Assembly (NCBI GenBank): GCA_021307315.1
Contig: JAJSPD010000001.1
Span: forward strand, 1,550,001-1,614,000
Length of the DNA: 64,000 nucleotides
Direction of reading: 5' to 3'
Source: Bisporella sp. PMI_857
Taxonomy: Eukaryota > Ascomycota > Leotiomycetes > Helotiales > Helotiaceae
Shown in pieces: positions 38,322 to 48,812 of this stretch. The position numbers and the translations under genes are program-made. The number at the start of each line of letters is the position of its first letter. Within the stretch, counting starts at the first letter, position 1. Under the pieces are notes generated by a model. That model did not search any database and was not told the DNA's origin. It saw only the letters and a list, made by a program, of their open reading frames with translations.

Positions 38322-39404
38322 GCATCAAATGCCCGCGATATGAAGTTGATGAATAGAGGTTATTATAGGAATAGGAAGGTATTGTGAGATCATGAATGGA
38401 GTTAGACATACTTGTATGGATGGATCGCTCCGGAGCAGTCCTTTGTCGACGGTGCATGGACTGATGAGCTGTACATATTCTAGACAGAAATAAGACTTAT
38501 GAAGACTTTTCTCTTCTCCTGTAAGTTGGTTGCTCTACTTGAAGAAGGAGCTATCATATGGTACCACTCAGCCATATGAGACTCTTCTGCGAAACTTAAT
38601 TATGAATTTAACGCATTCAGAGCAACTCACTACGGCCAAAGAGTCACCTCAAGCCGCCAAACGTCGCCAAGACCAAGAATTAGACAAGGAGGTATACTTC
38701 CATTGCTATCCACCTATCATACCTACCAATCATGCACCAATACCAAAGACAAAAGACCCAAGGTCCAAGACGTTCCGCGTCAACCAAACCCTCTAAAATA
38801 GATGTGCAAAACTTTACGCATGCCTAGAGCATTCTATCACTTCCCTATCATTGTGTGGTAGGTGTGTTGGTATGTGCGTCGGCAAAGATAGGCAAGTATC
38901 ATGTCGGGGAGCAGAGGTAGCAGGTATCGTCCACTGAGTAAAGAAGGGAACCTGTTATTATTGTTAGCTGTATGTGGCAGAACGAACAGTTATGGGCAGT
39001 CGTTTGAGAGAGTGTGGTGATAGTTAAGGTGGGCTGTGTGGAATGAGGATTGACACTTACTGATGAGGTCTAGGGGGGGGCTCATTGGAAGAGGGGCTGA
39101 GAAACCAAGCCCGAAAACCACGTTTCCTTTATCCAGTGATTGCAGGCGTCTGGCGTAAATGCTAATTTCATAGCAGTGAGAGGGGTAAAGACGGGATTAA
39201 AGAACTTGCTGGTTAGAGTTATATGGGCAACTTGATCATTTCCTGATCAGCTATGCTCCATATTTATGCTCAGAAAACTGCGTAACTCATCACGTTCTGC
39301 AATTCTCTCTATTGAACCAGTTAGTTTTTCCCATGAAGAAATCGGCCACATTGCTGATCCGGACTTCTTCGCTTGTAATAGCCCTCAAAGAGTTCGAGAC
39401 GAGG
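38322..39404. other. 1.1-kb convergent intergenic region
   Basis: No gene supported; contains 3' regions of the kinase and of the minus-strand gene to the right. An 8-G run occurs near 39075. Confidence 0.5.
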
Positions 39405-40682
39405 TCATTGTGAGGCTCGCAAAGGTCGCTCTTTCGGCACATAACTTGCCTTGTACGTACCACAAAGCTTTTCCAAGGTCCTTCCAGAGTTACCTTTATT
39501 CTTTCTCAGCGCGGCCAATATTTTGGAGAAAGGAATTTTACTGCCGATGACTTTATAGATTTCCTCTACGCGCTGTTGCTCCTTGTAAGATTCGTAATGA
39601 TCAAGCGGAATTACCTCATGGCCCAAATCCCCGGATGCATCATCGCACTCGTCCAGTTTGCGTATCTTGGCCGGTCTCTCAAGATAATCCATGCCTTCCC
39701 TCATCTGCTGAAATATTTTCTCGCGTTCAGGAGTCGTAAGGCGCTTCTTAGCGTTTACCCCATTAGACTTGGTTGATGGGAGAACCGTATCTGTTGCCTT
39801 AATATTCTCAGATTCAGGAGGCGCTGAGAACTGATCAAAGTTTCGTTTATGGAATGTTTCTACCTTTATGTTTTCTGTGGGCTCGGGGTTCGCTTTGGCG
39901 ATGGTTCTCTTATATGGCGTTGCTTCCTCAGGTATTGTATCTTTTAGTGGTACATCCTTTGATAGAGTGTTCTTCGATGCTGTATTGTTCGATGGATCCA
40001 AGATAGCATACGGGCTTTTGTATTCGCCAGTGTTGAAAAAGCGCTCTGGAGCAATTAGGCGGTTCTCAATCTCTGGAACAGATGGAACTGGTACAGACAT
40101 AGGCGCCTTGAATCGGTTACGTCCTGCTGATTGCCTTTCTCTAAATGATGTTCCTCTGTGTTGCAAGTCTGGCAATATATGCTGGATATTCGGGCTATCG
40201 CTCCACGTGTTCATATTTTTCTCTTGTGTGCTAATGTGGGGGCTGAGTTCTCCTTTCTGAATAGCCTTGAGCTCCAGGTAATCACTTTGGCCATTGTCAA
40301 CTCTAGTATCCTTATGCAGAATGGTCAGATGTCTTGTAGCTTGTTCAGAGAGCAATTTAAAATCATACCCGTTTGGAAAATCTCTCTCGGGACTTCTAAA
40401 ACCTCTAAGAAATGCCTCCGCGAAATATATCTCTCCTTGATAAGCTACCAAGGCTGCAAAAAGCTGTGGGTCGGTGAAATTCATGTCTTTGCACGGTTCA
40501 AGCTTGCCAAGTAGTTTATCAAGTCTAGTGGTCAGCAATCCAGTCAGAACTAACTTCGATTCCTCAATATCATTGTCGCAGGTGGCGAGCAAGGATATTA
40601 GGTAGTCAAGATCGTAATGAGCATGCAGATTCAGGTCGATCAAAGCTTCCAAAGCGTCGCGGCGTTGAGTTCCTTCGGCCAT
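39405..40682 (-). CDS. uncharacterised protein, 425 aa
   Basis: One exon. The start is set at the ATG of MAEGTQRRDALE (A at -3, G at +4); an in-frame ATG at 40799 would add 39 residues and has weaker context. The first 150 residues are helical (ALIDLNLHAHYDLDYLISLLATCDNDIEESKLVL), reminiscent of UBA/CUE-like helices. A long charged, Ser/Pro/Lys-rich middle follows. The last 60 residues are helical again: RVEEIYKVIGSKIPFSKILAALRKNKGN. The end pieces suggest protein-protein contacts, but no family is recognised. Its composition is uniform with neighbouring genes and there are no breaks, so it is probably a real nuclear or cytosolic protein. Confidence 0.75.
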   Translation of the reverse strand: MAEGTQRRDALEALIDLNLHAHYDLDYLISLLATCDNDIEESKLVLTGLLTTRLDKLLGKLEPCKDMNFTDPQLFAALVAYQGEIYFAEAFLRGFRSPERDFPNGYDFKLLSEQATRHLTILHKDTRVDNGQSDYLELKAIQKGELSPHISTQEKNMNTWSDSPNIQHILPDLQHRGTSFRERQSAGRNRFKAPMSVPVPSVPEIENRLIAPERFFNTGEYKSPYAILDPSNNTASKNTLSKDVPLKDTIPEEATPYKRTIAKANPEPTENIKVETFHKRNFDQFSAPPESENIKATDTVLPSTKSNGVNAKKRLTTPEREKIFQQMREGMDYLERPAKIRKLDECDDASGDLGHEVIPLDHYESYKEQQRVEEIYKVIGSKIPFSKILAALRKNKGNSGRTLEKLCGTYKASYVPKERPLRASQ

Positions 40683-41541
40683 AATAAGATGTTTCGCACC
40701 CGTCTTGGACGAAGGGAGACTAAACTTGTAGAACCTGGTCTGACCATGGGAGGGCCAGGCCTTCTTAGTGAAGAAGATGCCATCGTATATTCTGCGCATT
40801 GACGCTAATGAAAGGCGATAGAACAAAAGGCAATGCAATAAGTGTGCTTTGAATATACCGCTGATTTGGAAAGTAGCCAGTTAACAAGATGGTGCAGGAA
40901 GCAGTACCTGTGGGCCTTATCGCAAAGCCGTGGTTTGTTTTAAGAAGGGGCCATTGAAAGGGGGATGTTGAGGTAAGCGAGCCAATCAGAGGCAAACTTC
41001 CCACAAGTATAGAACTCCAACGACCACTTAAACGAGCCCTCTCTTCAAGATCTCCATGACTCTTTTGCACCTACTCTAACCTTCGGTATCTCTTTAACGT
41101 CTTTACAGAGAAATTTGATTGATGAGATTGCATATCTATTGCTGGAAGAACTCTATTTCGGCTAGCTCGACTTTGTTCCAAAAGCCCGATGTACAAGCCA
41201 AGGAGTACATGGAGAGGCTTCTTCATAATTCCTCCAAATGCAGAATATTTCTCTTCCTCAATTCTCATAAATATGATATTAGCATGAAGACCTATGACAT
41301 GTTTTGTTGTTAAAAATGGCATGTAAAAGAGAGGGTTTGTAGATCAGAGTGCTCGGCACTCTGTTGACCATATATTCAAACTCATTTAAAGCCTGTACAG
41401 GGCAAAGGAAATAGGTGCAGACTAAACGGGAAAGATAGAAGTATTCCAAACGTGCGATACCAGCAAAACAGTGGCGGAAAGGCCAAAAATTCATGTCTAC
41501 TCTATGCAGCCAATTCGACACTGTCATCGTCAGCAAAGTGG
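40683..41541. other. intergenic, about 860 bp
   Basis: No supported gene; overlapping frames below 100 codons on both strands. Confidence 0.45.
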
Positions 41542-42155
41542 TTATGCTAGCCATATGAAAACTCGTTGATTTTCTGGATCATACGGGAGACAAATCTCAA
41601 CCATCAGCTTGATGTGGCTGTCTGAGCTATGCTCGAGAGCCTCTGTAAGTTACGCTATCCTAATACATCGATCACTGTAGACCTCTAGGAAACGCGTGGG
41701 GCTAGGCCAGAGGTACGGTGTTTTAAATTGGGGGAGGGAGATAATATCAGGTGCATGAAGCTGTGCCTGCTGGGCAGATCTAACCGCTCTGGCGTAATCT
41801 CCGCGTTCGGTCACGGGGCTATAAAAAGGGCCAATAACACTGGGCTCTCCACGATAGAGAAAGGCAACGTGCTGGAATGAGAGAGACTCTCGGAACTCAT
41901 AGGACACAGCGTAATCTAGAGGAAACATTCTCTTAAGTTCCTAGAGGAATTAAAGTAAAGAGCACTTCAACTTTATGTTTCAAGGGGCTAGGCAGCTTGC
42001 TGGAATGCTAGACATAGGACGAACCTTAACTCGGTTGGAAGCTCTGGAAATTAGCTGAATGAAGCTGTGTGGAACTCTCAGCCTTCGCCAGACTGGTCGC
42101 GTGAACTCATTGTAATTTAGTCTTGGTAAAAAGAGTATGGGGCTTGTGAGTGTAA
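41542..42155 (-). CDS. possible small split gene, N-terminus unresolved
   Basis: Three consecutive protein-like segments on the minus strand join in phase. Segment A runs from about 42155 to 42025 (contains PVWRRLRVPHSFIQLISRAS). Segment B is 41940-41683 (ELKRMFPLDYAVSYEF, FLYRGEPSVIGPFYSPVTER). Segment C is 41640-41542 (SHIKLMVEICLPYDPE, ends FIWLA-stop). The A/B intron is 84 nt (donor GTTCGT, acceptor CTCTAG). The B/C intron is 42 nt with donor GTCTAC and must use a GAG acceptor two bases after a CAG, which is unusual; with the CAG the frame breaks. Segment A has no in-frame ATG before a stop at its 5' end. It could be a real gene with a further first exon or a lightly damaged pseudogene. 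I do not recognise the family. Confidence 0.4.
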
Positions 42156-42598
42156 ATTAAAGAGGGATCTTGACTAGCAACCCTCCTGACAGGTAGGTTA
42201 TAAACGAAAAATAATAATACAACTAGTAGAGATGGCACGATCTGAAATATATTAGCAGGTAATGATACTATCAATTTGGCAAACAGCGAGCTCAGGATTT
42301 GAATATGCTTCAAGTTGAAGTGATCGAAGCCATGAAGACGAAGTGTAGTATAAACCCCTGCCTGTCTTCCCTCAACAATGTTTCCTCAGTACTAGCGGCG
42401 GCAAGTCCCGCAGCCTCGGCAACCCAATCCCAAGATCCGCAACGGACTTTCATAACACACCATCTCAAGCTCTCAAAAAAATACACGGAAGAGCCAACAC
42501 ACAAGCCGCACGATCGCCAACATACCTCAAACGCGGCACGCATACATCTGCTAAACATACCGCACCACACCCCCGAAACACGCGTCACACCTCACACG
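42156..42598. other. intergenic, PEX4 promoter
   Basis: The frame of PEX4 is open for 300 nt upstream of its chosen start. This stretch encodes Ser/Thr/His-rich sequence unlike an E2 and is taken as leader. Confidence 0.4.
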
Positions 42599-43102
42599 AT
42601 GTCGACCAGCAAATCCTCGTCCTCCTCGCGCTCCCCCACGAAACGCATCCTCACCGAGCTCGCAGCATACACGTCCTCCCCCTCCCAAACCATAACGTCC
42701 CTCGCGCCGCTGCCCAACAACGTCCTCTCCCTGCGCGCGATCCTCGTTTCCCCGCTGCCCGCCTACCGCGCCGGGCGCTGGCTCCTCAGCATCAGCATCC
42801 CGCCGACCTACCCCGTCGCCCCACCAACCATCACGTTCGTCACCAAGATCTGCCACCCGAACATCAACTTCGAGACCGGGGAGATCTGCCTGGATCTGCT
42901 GGGGAAGGGGTGGACGCCGGTGCTGGGGGTGGTGGGCGCGCTGGAGGCGGTGGGAAGGTTGCTTGGGGAAGGGGACGTGGATAGTCCGTTGAATGTTGAT
43001 GTTGCGGCGCTGATTCGCGGAGGCGATCGCGTGGGTGCGAGGGGGTTGATTGGGTTTTGGAGCGCGGAGGAGAGGTTTGAGGGGAGTATTGAGGATAGTT
43101 GA
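42599..43102 (+). CDS. PEX4: peroxisomal ubiquitin-conjugating enzyme E2 (Pex4)
   Basis: E2 enzyme that mono-ubiquitinates the import receptor Pex5 at the peroxisome so that it can be recycled. Single exon, 167 aa from the ATG of MSTSKSSSSS. The UBC fold is clear: KRILTELAAY helix, SLAPLPNNVLSLRAILVSP, IPPTYPVAPPTITFVTKICHPNI, and the active-site motif GEICLDLLGKGWTPV with Cys about residue 100. DSPLNVDVAALIRGGD follows. Compared with general E2s the sequence lacks a TPYEGG-type insertion (PAYRAGRWLL instead) and has the Pex4-like DSPLN(V/C)D stretch. GC content in this exon is markedly higher than in surrounding DNA. An in-frame upstream extension of 100 codons exists but is low-complexity. 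Confidence 0.85.
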   Translation: MSTSKSSSSSRSPTKRILTELAAYTSSPSQTITSLAPLPNNVLSLRAILVSPLPAYRAGRWLLSISIPPTYPVAPPTITFVTKICHPNINFETGEICLDLLGKGWTPVLGVVGALEAVGRLLGEGDVDSPLNVDVAALIRGGDRVGARGLIGFWSAEERFEGSIEDS

Positions 43103-43661
43103 AGGTAGTAACATCGGAGAGGGGGTTATGGGCAGCGAGCGGAAGTAGAGGATACTGAGGAAGAACTTGGCTGCATGTATATGCAACGATCTATGAGGAG
43201 ATTCTCCGGGCAGCCATGTTAGGATAGGAGAGCCGACCGTGGAAGACTCTTTTCTATTGATGGTTGGCGGCGAAAAGACTAAATGCATATCATGAGCGTA
43301 CATATGGGCAAGGAGTTATTGGAATATCAAGTGGAAGTTCATGGGATGAATGATGGAATCCTGCGCACATGCATAGAGGGCGAGCATCGATATGACTTTT
43401 AGATGGTTTTATACGTTTGGGACGTACGCAAGTAGTTGGGATTTCAGTTTTTAACTTTTCATGGTATAAATCTTATCTCCAAACCTCGTGAACTCCTCTA
43501 TATTATACACAAATTCCTCCGAGGATCTGGCCGCGGTTATGCTATGCCACAAACGCCATACGCAAGAGTACAACAAGAACCTTTTTACAAGCTCCTATAG
43601 CGAGCTTTCCTGTCATGCATGTTCCTTTCTATTCTGGACCATAGCCTAGCATCTATGTTTT
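43103..43661. other. convergent intergenic PEX4/VAN1
   Basis: About 560 bp containing two 3' ends. Nothing else seen. Confidence 0.5.
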
Positions 43662-44827
43662 TCATTCATTATAGTGGTAAACCTGTAAACTGTTAGAAAT
43701 GGCAGAACAATGTGGAGTAATATACATACCTTATAGTTTGGTAAACCCCAAGAACTCCAGCCTAATCGCTTCGCCATCTTCGCAAATCCCTCAGTCTCAA
43801 TCAGGTTATAGAACGCAAATGGCGGAAACATGGCACCGTCACGATGTACTTCTGCTTTTACCATTAATGCTGTTCCCCCTACACCATCCAGATTGACTTC
43901 CTGGCCAGGGTCTCCACCCTCTTCATGCATATAAACCATCAATGTCCGATATGTGGCCATATCTCTATATCCCTCCAATAAGATATCATCTGGCCCCATT
44001 TTCGACGCAAGTTGTTTCGCTGTCTCGCTGTCCTGCCAGCTGTTGAAATCATACGGTCTCTCCTTCTCCTTTTTCGTTTTGGGATCTATGAATTTCTGGA
44101 AGCAATTGGGCACAATGATTGATTTGTCGTGAGACGCGAGGTCTTCAATGAGTGTTGGGGGCGTTTCGATAATGTCAGAATCGAGCCAGAGCACCCAAGA
44201 GGTAGAAGGACCCAATGTAGTGAAAAGCAGAGAATTTCGTGCTCTCGACATGGCTGCCCTCCGAGCTTTCTGGTTCTCCATCTTATGCCTCTCTGTCTCG
44301 CTTTGGGAAGATAGGGGTGGCTCAAAATCTTGTCGCTCGATTATTATACTAGCGAACCGCTTACTCTCTGGTCCAGACTTCTGTGTCTTCGTAATCCGCT
44401 CCTGAAGCTCGGCTGTTGCAGCATTTCCCTCCTTGTTCTTTGGTATGATGAATGCAAGAGTTATCAGCTCGTGTGGGTACGTCAGCTGGAGCAGATTATC
44501 CCAGTACTCCTGATAAAATCGGGCAAGAGGTGTCAAAATGAGGATAGTTTCTCGATTTTCGAGGGGATTCGCAGAGCTCGTAACATTGTTCATCTTGTAA
44601 TGTACCACTGGAGGTGGAACTCGTTTGCCATTGGAACGTTCATTGCCCTTTCTGAAGGGCGATGTAGGCGGCGAGAGAGGGTTTGACGCCGCGCTGGCTT
44701 TTCGTATTTCTGTCGCTGCAGTGTCGGTGCCAGGGGAAAGTATGAAGACCAAGATCACAATACATAATACCACACCCACTACAACAGTGAGCGGGCTTGA
44801 GCGCTTCAAGGCCCGGACGGGGCCCAT
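43662..44827 (-). CDS. VAN1: Golgi alpha-mannosyltransferase, Anp1/Mnn9/Van1 family
   Basis: Subunit of mannan polymerase I (with Mnn9), extending the mannan backbone of N-glycans in the early Golgi. Exons 44827-43730 and a final 21-nt exon 43682-43662 (47-nt intron, donor GTATGT) give 372 aa. It is a type II membrane protein: short basic N-tail, membrane segment LTVVVGVVLCIVILVFIL (13-30), then a luminal stem. The catalytic domain contains SRARNSLLFTTLGPSTSWVLW, the DxD-type LDSDIIETPPTLIEDL, RPYDFNSW, LDGVGGTALMVKAEVHRDGAMFP and IETEGFAKMAKRLG. The LLFTTLGPSTSWVLW wording is closer to Van1 than to Mnn9 or Anp1. The last exon supplies VYHYNE, the normal family ending, and would be missed without splicing. 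Confidence 0.93.
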
Positions 44828-47261
44828 GGCAGATCTAAACTGTTTGGTGTCCTCAATTCGATGGTGCTGAAATCGTTACCTGCATTCGTTGCTCTGAAAG
44901 ACCATCTGGCAGTATCGTGGGCTTGCTGTATTTGATGTTGCGCCTATGGACTCTGTTCTCTCAGATTGACAACCACAATCATTCCAGATATTGGGGACCT
45001 TTAAGACCTGCGCCGTTTGTATTCAGTGTCGAATAGTGTTGTGGCTGTAGATAGATTATTTAATTGGTACCAGATCTTCGGAAGTTTATTTTGAGCCTTT
45101 CTTGAAGCAGCGGCTGTTGGTCTTTAGAGCAGCGCATCAGCCCCTGACCCTTGGGCACATCATATCTCTGTCATGGGCATTTCAACTTTTATTTCAACTT
45201 CACAAACACTCAACTCATTCACTCACTCACACATGAGTAAAATATGGATTCTCGAGAAAGAAAATATCATACTAAACACTCAGGTTATGTATATGTACAC
45301 TATACCCTTAGATACATTGTTATTCTACAATACAAGGCTGTGTGTTTGGAAGGATGTGCTGATTCAATATCCAGCCACTTCTGTATGCACTCAGCCTTGT
45401 GCTCCTTCTCTCACAGTTCCTACAATTTGAACATTTGTATACAACAACCAATAATGTTACAGACGCATAGAATTCTTTTGTGGGTTTATTCCGTAATGTG
45501 GTACCGGATAGGAGGTTTTTATTACCCTTCCGTCTTCTTGACGGCCATGTTTTAGATACCGCATAGTTCTTGTGGGACAGAGCGTATGGGAATTATGAGT
45601 TTTGCTGTCCATTTATTGTATCGATTCCTGCCGACTCTCCCCCGACTAAATTGTAAGAGTGTAAAGAAGTGGACTAGACTAGTAGGAAGACTTATGATTC
45701 ACTACTGCTCTCGCTATGCACATATCCAGACAGCATCGCTACTCAGTTGCAATTATCCAGTCCACTCCCCTCATCCTAGAATAGAACAACTAGATCAAGG
45801 AAGAATTGCCTCCCCAATATATTATAAGAGCTATCGAGGTGGGGAGAATGGAAGCACGAGAACGGATCAACCGGTTGTGCTCCGTACTTTTCGTTACACT
45901 GGGTTTCATAGGACTCAATCTCAAGGGAGGTTTAAGCCAAAGGACTAAACATCCAAACATTCAAACACTGACAGGTGGAGCGGTAAATTAGTGGTTATAA
46001 TGCCGCAAAGAGCAACTCGTAATGTAACGTGAACGGGAGATTTGAAGAGTGTCAAATTGATGTGAAACATGGGTAGTGGCATGAACCTCCGATACGAAAA
46101 GAGAGCGAGGGTGAAATGGGTTCGAGGATGCTTCGTCGAAGTCAATACGGAGTCATGATAGGCATTCCGTGGTTAGACAAACAAAGCCATGAGGCTGATC
46201 ATTACGTCGGACTGGTGTGATTCAATGCATCATCTGAGGGCGCATAGCAACGAACTCGTCAATCAGTGAGAGTGCGGGTGTCACATAACGGGTGAAATAT
46301 CACAAACCAGCCCAATGAACAAGCGGCGGAGGTGGTGGGGGGGGTTGCTTTGACAGATCTATGCAAAACACAGGTTGTGGTTCGATGACCGTGTCCAGTC
46401 CCCCGTGCTGTGCTGTATGAGTCGTCGTGCAAAACGAAATGGCTGGGAGGATATGGTGGATGCTTGTGTGCTTGAGTCGTGGTCAGAGGTGAAATGTCTA
46501 GGACTGACTGGATCTTTGTAAAACCCCTTAGCAAGCAATGCGTAGGAATGATTGGATATGATGAATCCTCCTTTTACCCCAGCTTTGCCTCTTTTGGCCC
46601 TTGCTTGAGCTTTCTTGGGTACTTTTAGAGCAAAGTCTGTGTATTTGGACCCATATCCTGCGTTGTCTGCTGACGCTGATTGATCCGGTCCGTACAGTAA
46701 CGAATGACGGGTGACGGGTTCGGGCAAAGGCAGAACTTTGTTCCTCACATGTGCCAATAGGGAATACGAACGGTACTTTAACCCTACCAAAGTCCTTAAG
46801 CCTAATCATCTCCTCAACCAACGAGTCGCCAATCTCACTCACTCCCTCCATTTCCCTTTCACCACTAACACTACGATACTTTGTACCTTGCCCAGAATAA
46901 AATTCTAAAATCTGCAGACCAGATTTGTACATCTTGACTCGACTCGACTCGACCCCGTTGCATCCCAACCTAGACTTCGACTTTAGCCTCGACTCGTCCA
47001 AGCAGATAATGGCTGGCCGGTTCAGTAAAAGCTGGCTCTTTTCATAACATTCTCGAAAATACTGGGGGTCACCTTACCAGCTTCACCGTAGATTTGGAAG
47101 TACAAGGGGACATTCTAGTCATCAGCACCGAATCGCGGTGGTTGCTTTCACTTTGTAAATAAGGGCTCGACTACCAGCTCGTCTTCACCTCTCCACCATC
47201 CCCGACTCACAACCCCGCTATAATTCTTTGACGTCCTTGAGTGTCGACGGTACTTTCAATC
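44828..47261. other. 2.4-kb intergenic region
   Basis: Upstream region shared by VAN1 (-) and the protein at 47262 (+). Two overlapping minus-strand frames (46359-46790 and 46528-47001) are open together but show no motif. No gene is called. Confidence 0.45.
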
Positions 47262-48287
47262 ATGGAGCCGGTACCAGAGACGGAGCGGATGGAGGAGTTC
47301 AAGGCCTCTACAGTCCCTACTGTTCGCCTTCATGAGTATCCTTTCAACGATGCATACAAGAGGGGCGATCAAGAGAGCATGAAACCTGCTTGCGCACGCA
47401 GGTCGACAGACCCAACTCCTCGATCACCAGTTTCTGCTTCCTTCAATATACCTTATCGACCAAGGAACACATCGCCACTCGCTCGCGGCCACATGCGATC
47501 AAAGTCTACAACCACCCTTGCCCCGCCCATGTCTCGAGCTCAGTCTATGCCTGGAGTCAGTTCGAATGGCCACTTACTGATAAATACACAACAACGTCGG
47601 CCTGGAAGTCCCCTTGGATCTCCCGCTCGTGTTCGCACTCCAAGAAAGCCTGTCGACGAGGTGTTCCCTGGACTGCCAAACAGGAGCCTTCAAGGCATCA
47701 ACGAGAATACTTCACTGTCGTCCGAAGTTAAGTCAAAACCCGCAACTGAGCGATCTAGTTCACCAATCTCCAGCTCATCCTCATCTGCGTTGCTGCCACG
47801 GACTCGGCGACCATCATCTCCTCTCCGTTATGTTGCTTCCCAATCCGCAGCCAGCGCTCTCTCCTCACCAAGCACACCGTCTTCAGCATCTTCCCCATCT
47901 TACCCACCTTTCAAATATGATTCATTCCTCGGCACAAATGGATACTCTGGAACGTTTAGCTACCCAGGATCTTTCGCCTCGTCCTCTGTTCCTTCAACCC
48001 CTACTTCAGCTAGATCACGAAGTCCTAGCATCTCCAGTTTGGAAACAATTCCCGATACGCCAGATGCCGAAGAAGCTGCTTTGGAGGCAGAACGAATTGC
48101 GCAGCTGAAAGCAGACGCAGATGCTGCAGATGGAGTCGAGGAGAAGAAGGCTGGACTTGAGGTAGCTGGTACTCGTGGTAGAACACTAGGTGTAACATTT
48201 GGTGCTCGAGACAAGCGAAAGCGTTGGAGTGTGTGCGGAGCAGAGAGACGAGGAGATTTGAATCTGGATACTATCTGGGAAGACTGA
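47262..48287 (+). CDS. Ser/Pro-rich low-complexity protein, 341 aa
   Basis: Single exon starting at the ATG of MEPVPETERM. The body is Ser/Pro/Arg-rich with many SP and TP sites (RRSTDPTPRSPVS, RRPGSPLGSPARVRTP, SSSSSSALLPRTRRPSSPLR), probably disordered and phosphorylated. A helical acidic segment EEAALEAERIAQLKADADAAD is near residues 270-295, followed by a basic end RGRTLGVTFGARDKRKRW and a short acidic finish LDTIWED. The ordered C-terminus is the best candidate for a conserved contact site. This looks like a Pezizomycotina-specific cytoplasmic or nuclear protein; no function is assigned. Confidence 0.8.
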   Translation: MEPVPETERMEEFKASTVPTVRLHEYPFNDAYKRGDQESMKPACARRSTDPTPRSPVSASFNIPYRPRNTSPLARGHMRSKSTTTLAPPMSRAQSMPGVSSNGHLLINTQQRRPGSPLGSPARVRTPRKPVDEVFPGLPNRSLQGINENTSLSSEVKSKPATERSSSPISSSSSSALLPRTRRPSSPLRYVASQSAASALSSPSTPSSASSPSYPPFKYDSFLGTNGYSGTFSYPGSFASSSVPSTPTSARSRSPSISSLETIPDTPDAEEAALEAERIAQLKADADAADGVEEKKAGLEVAGTRGRTLGVTFGARDKRKRWSVCGAERRGDLNLDTIWED

Positions 48288-48812
48288 GGGGGCGGATCGG
48301 AATAAAGAACCATAATATTTGCATAGGAAGGATTCTATGCACGGGAAAGAGATCAACGGGCTCAATTAGGTTGGTCTGGTGCAGGCCGCTGACTGTATAT
48401 CCCATCTCGGCAACTGGGCCTTTGGTTTATTGAGGATACCCACATGCATTACATTGTTTTGCCAGTACAAAGGGGTCTGGCGTATATCGGAGTTGGAGGT
48501 GGCCATGCATTAAAGGGCCGTTTGCACATGGGAAGGACAATATTGTATATTGAATGCGAAATTTAAGTCCCTTATCAAGGGCAAATACCCCCCCTGTCCT
48601 TGATTTGCACAGGTTCGGTGATGAGATGATGTTACTTGTCTTGGTATCCCTTTGGACGCCCTTCTCCGTAAGTCCTCCTTTCCAAGTGAGATGGAGGTCC
48701 CTTGGAAAGGAGAAAGTATATTATAAGCAATTGCAAGAAGGCTGCCATGAAGTATACAACTATACATCTTCAATCATTTCTATTTCTCACATAGTTCTGT
48801 CCTCTTAAGACC
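48288..48812. other. intergenic, about 525 bp
   Basis: 3' end of the Ser/Pro-rich gene and promoter of the secreted protein. Nothing else seen. Confidence 0.45.

Noticed and set aside
42551..43303. 250-codon minus-strand frame opposite PEX4
   Set aside because: Mirror of a GC-rich coding exon; the E2 active-site motif on the plus strand is decisive.
46359..47001. Two overlapping minus-strand frames of 143 and 157 codons
   Set aside because: Both are open over the same DNA in different frames, contain no motif or signal peptide, and have no supporting splice sites or start context.
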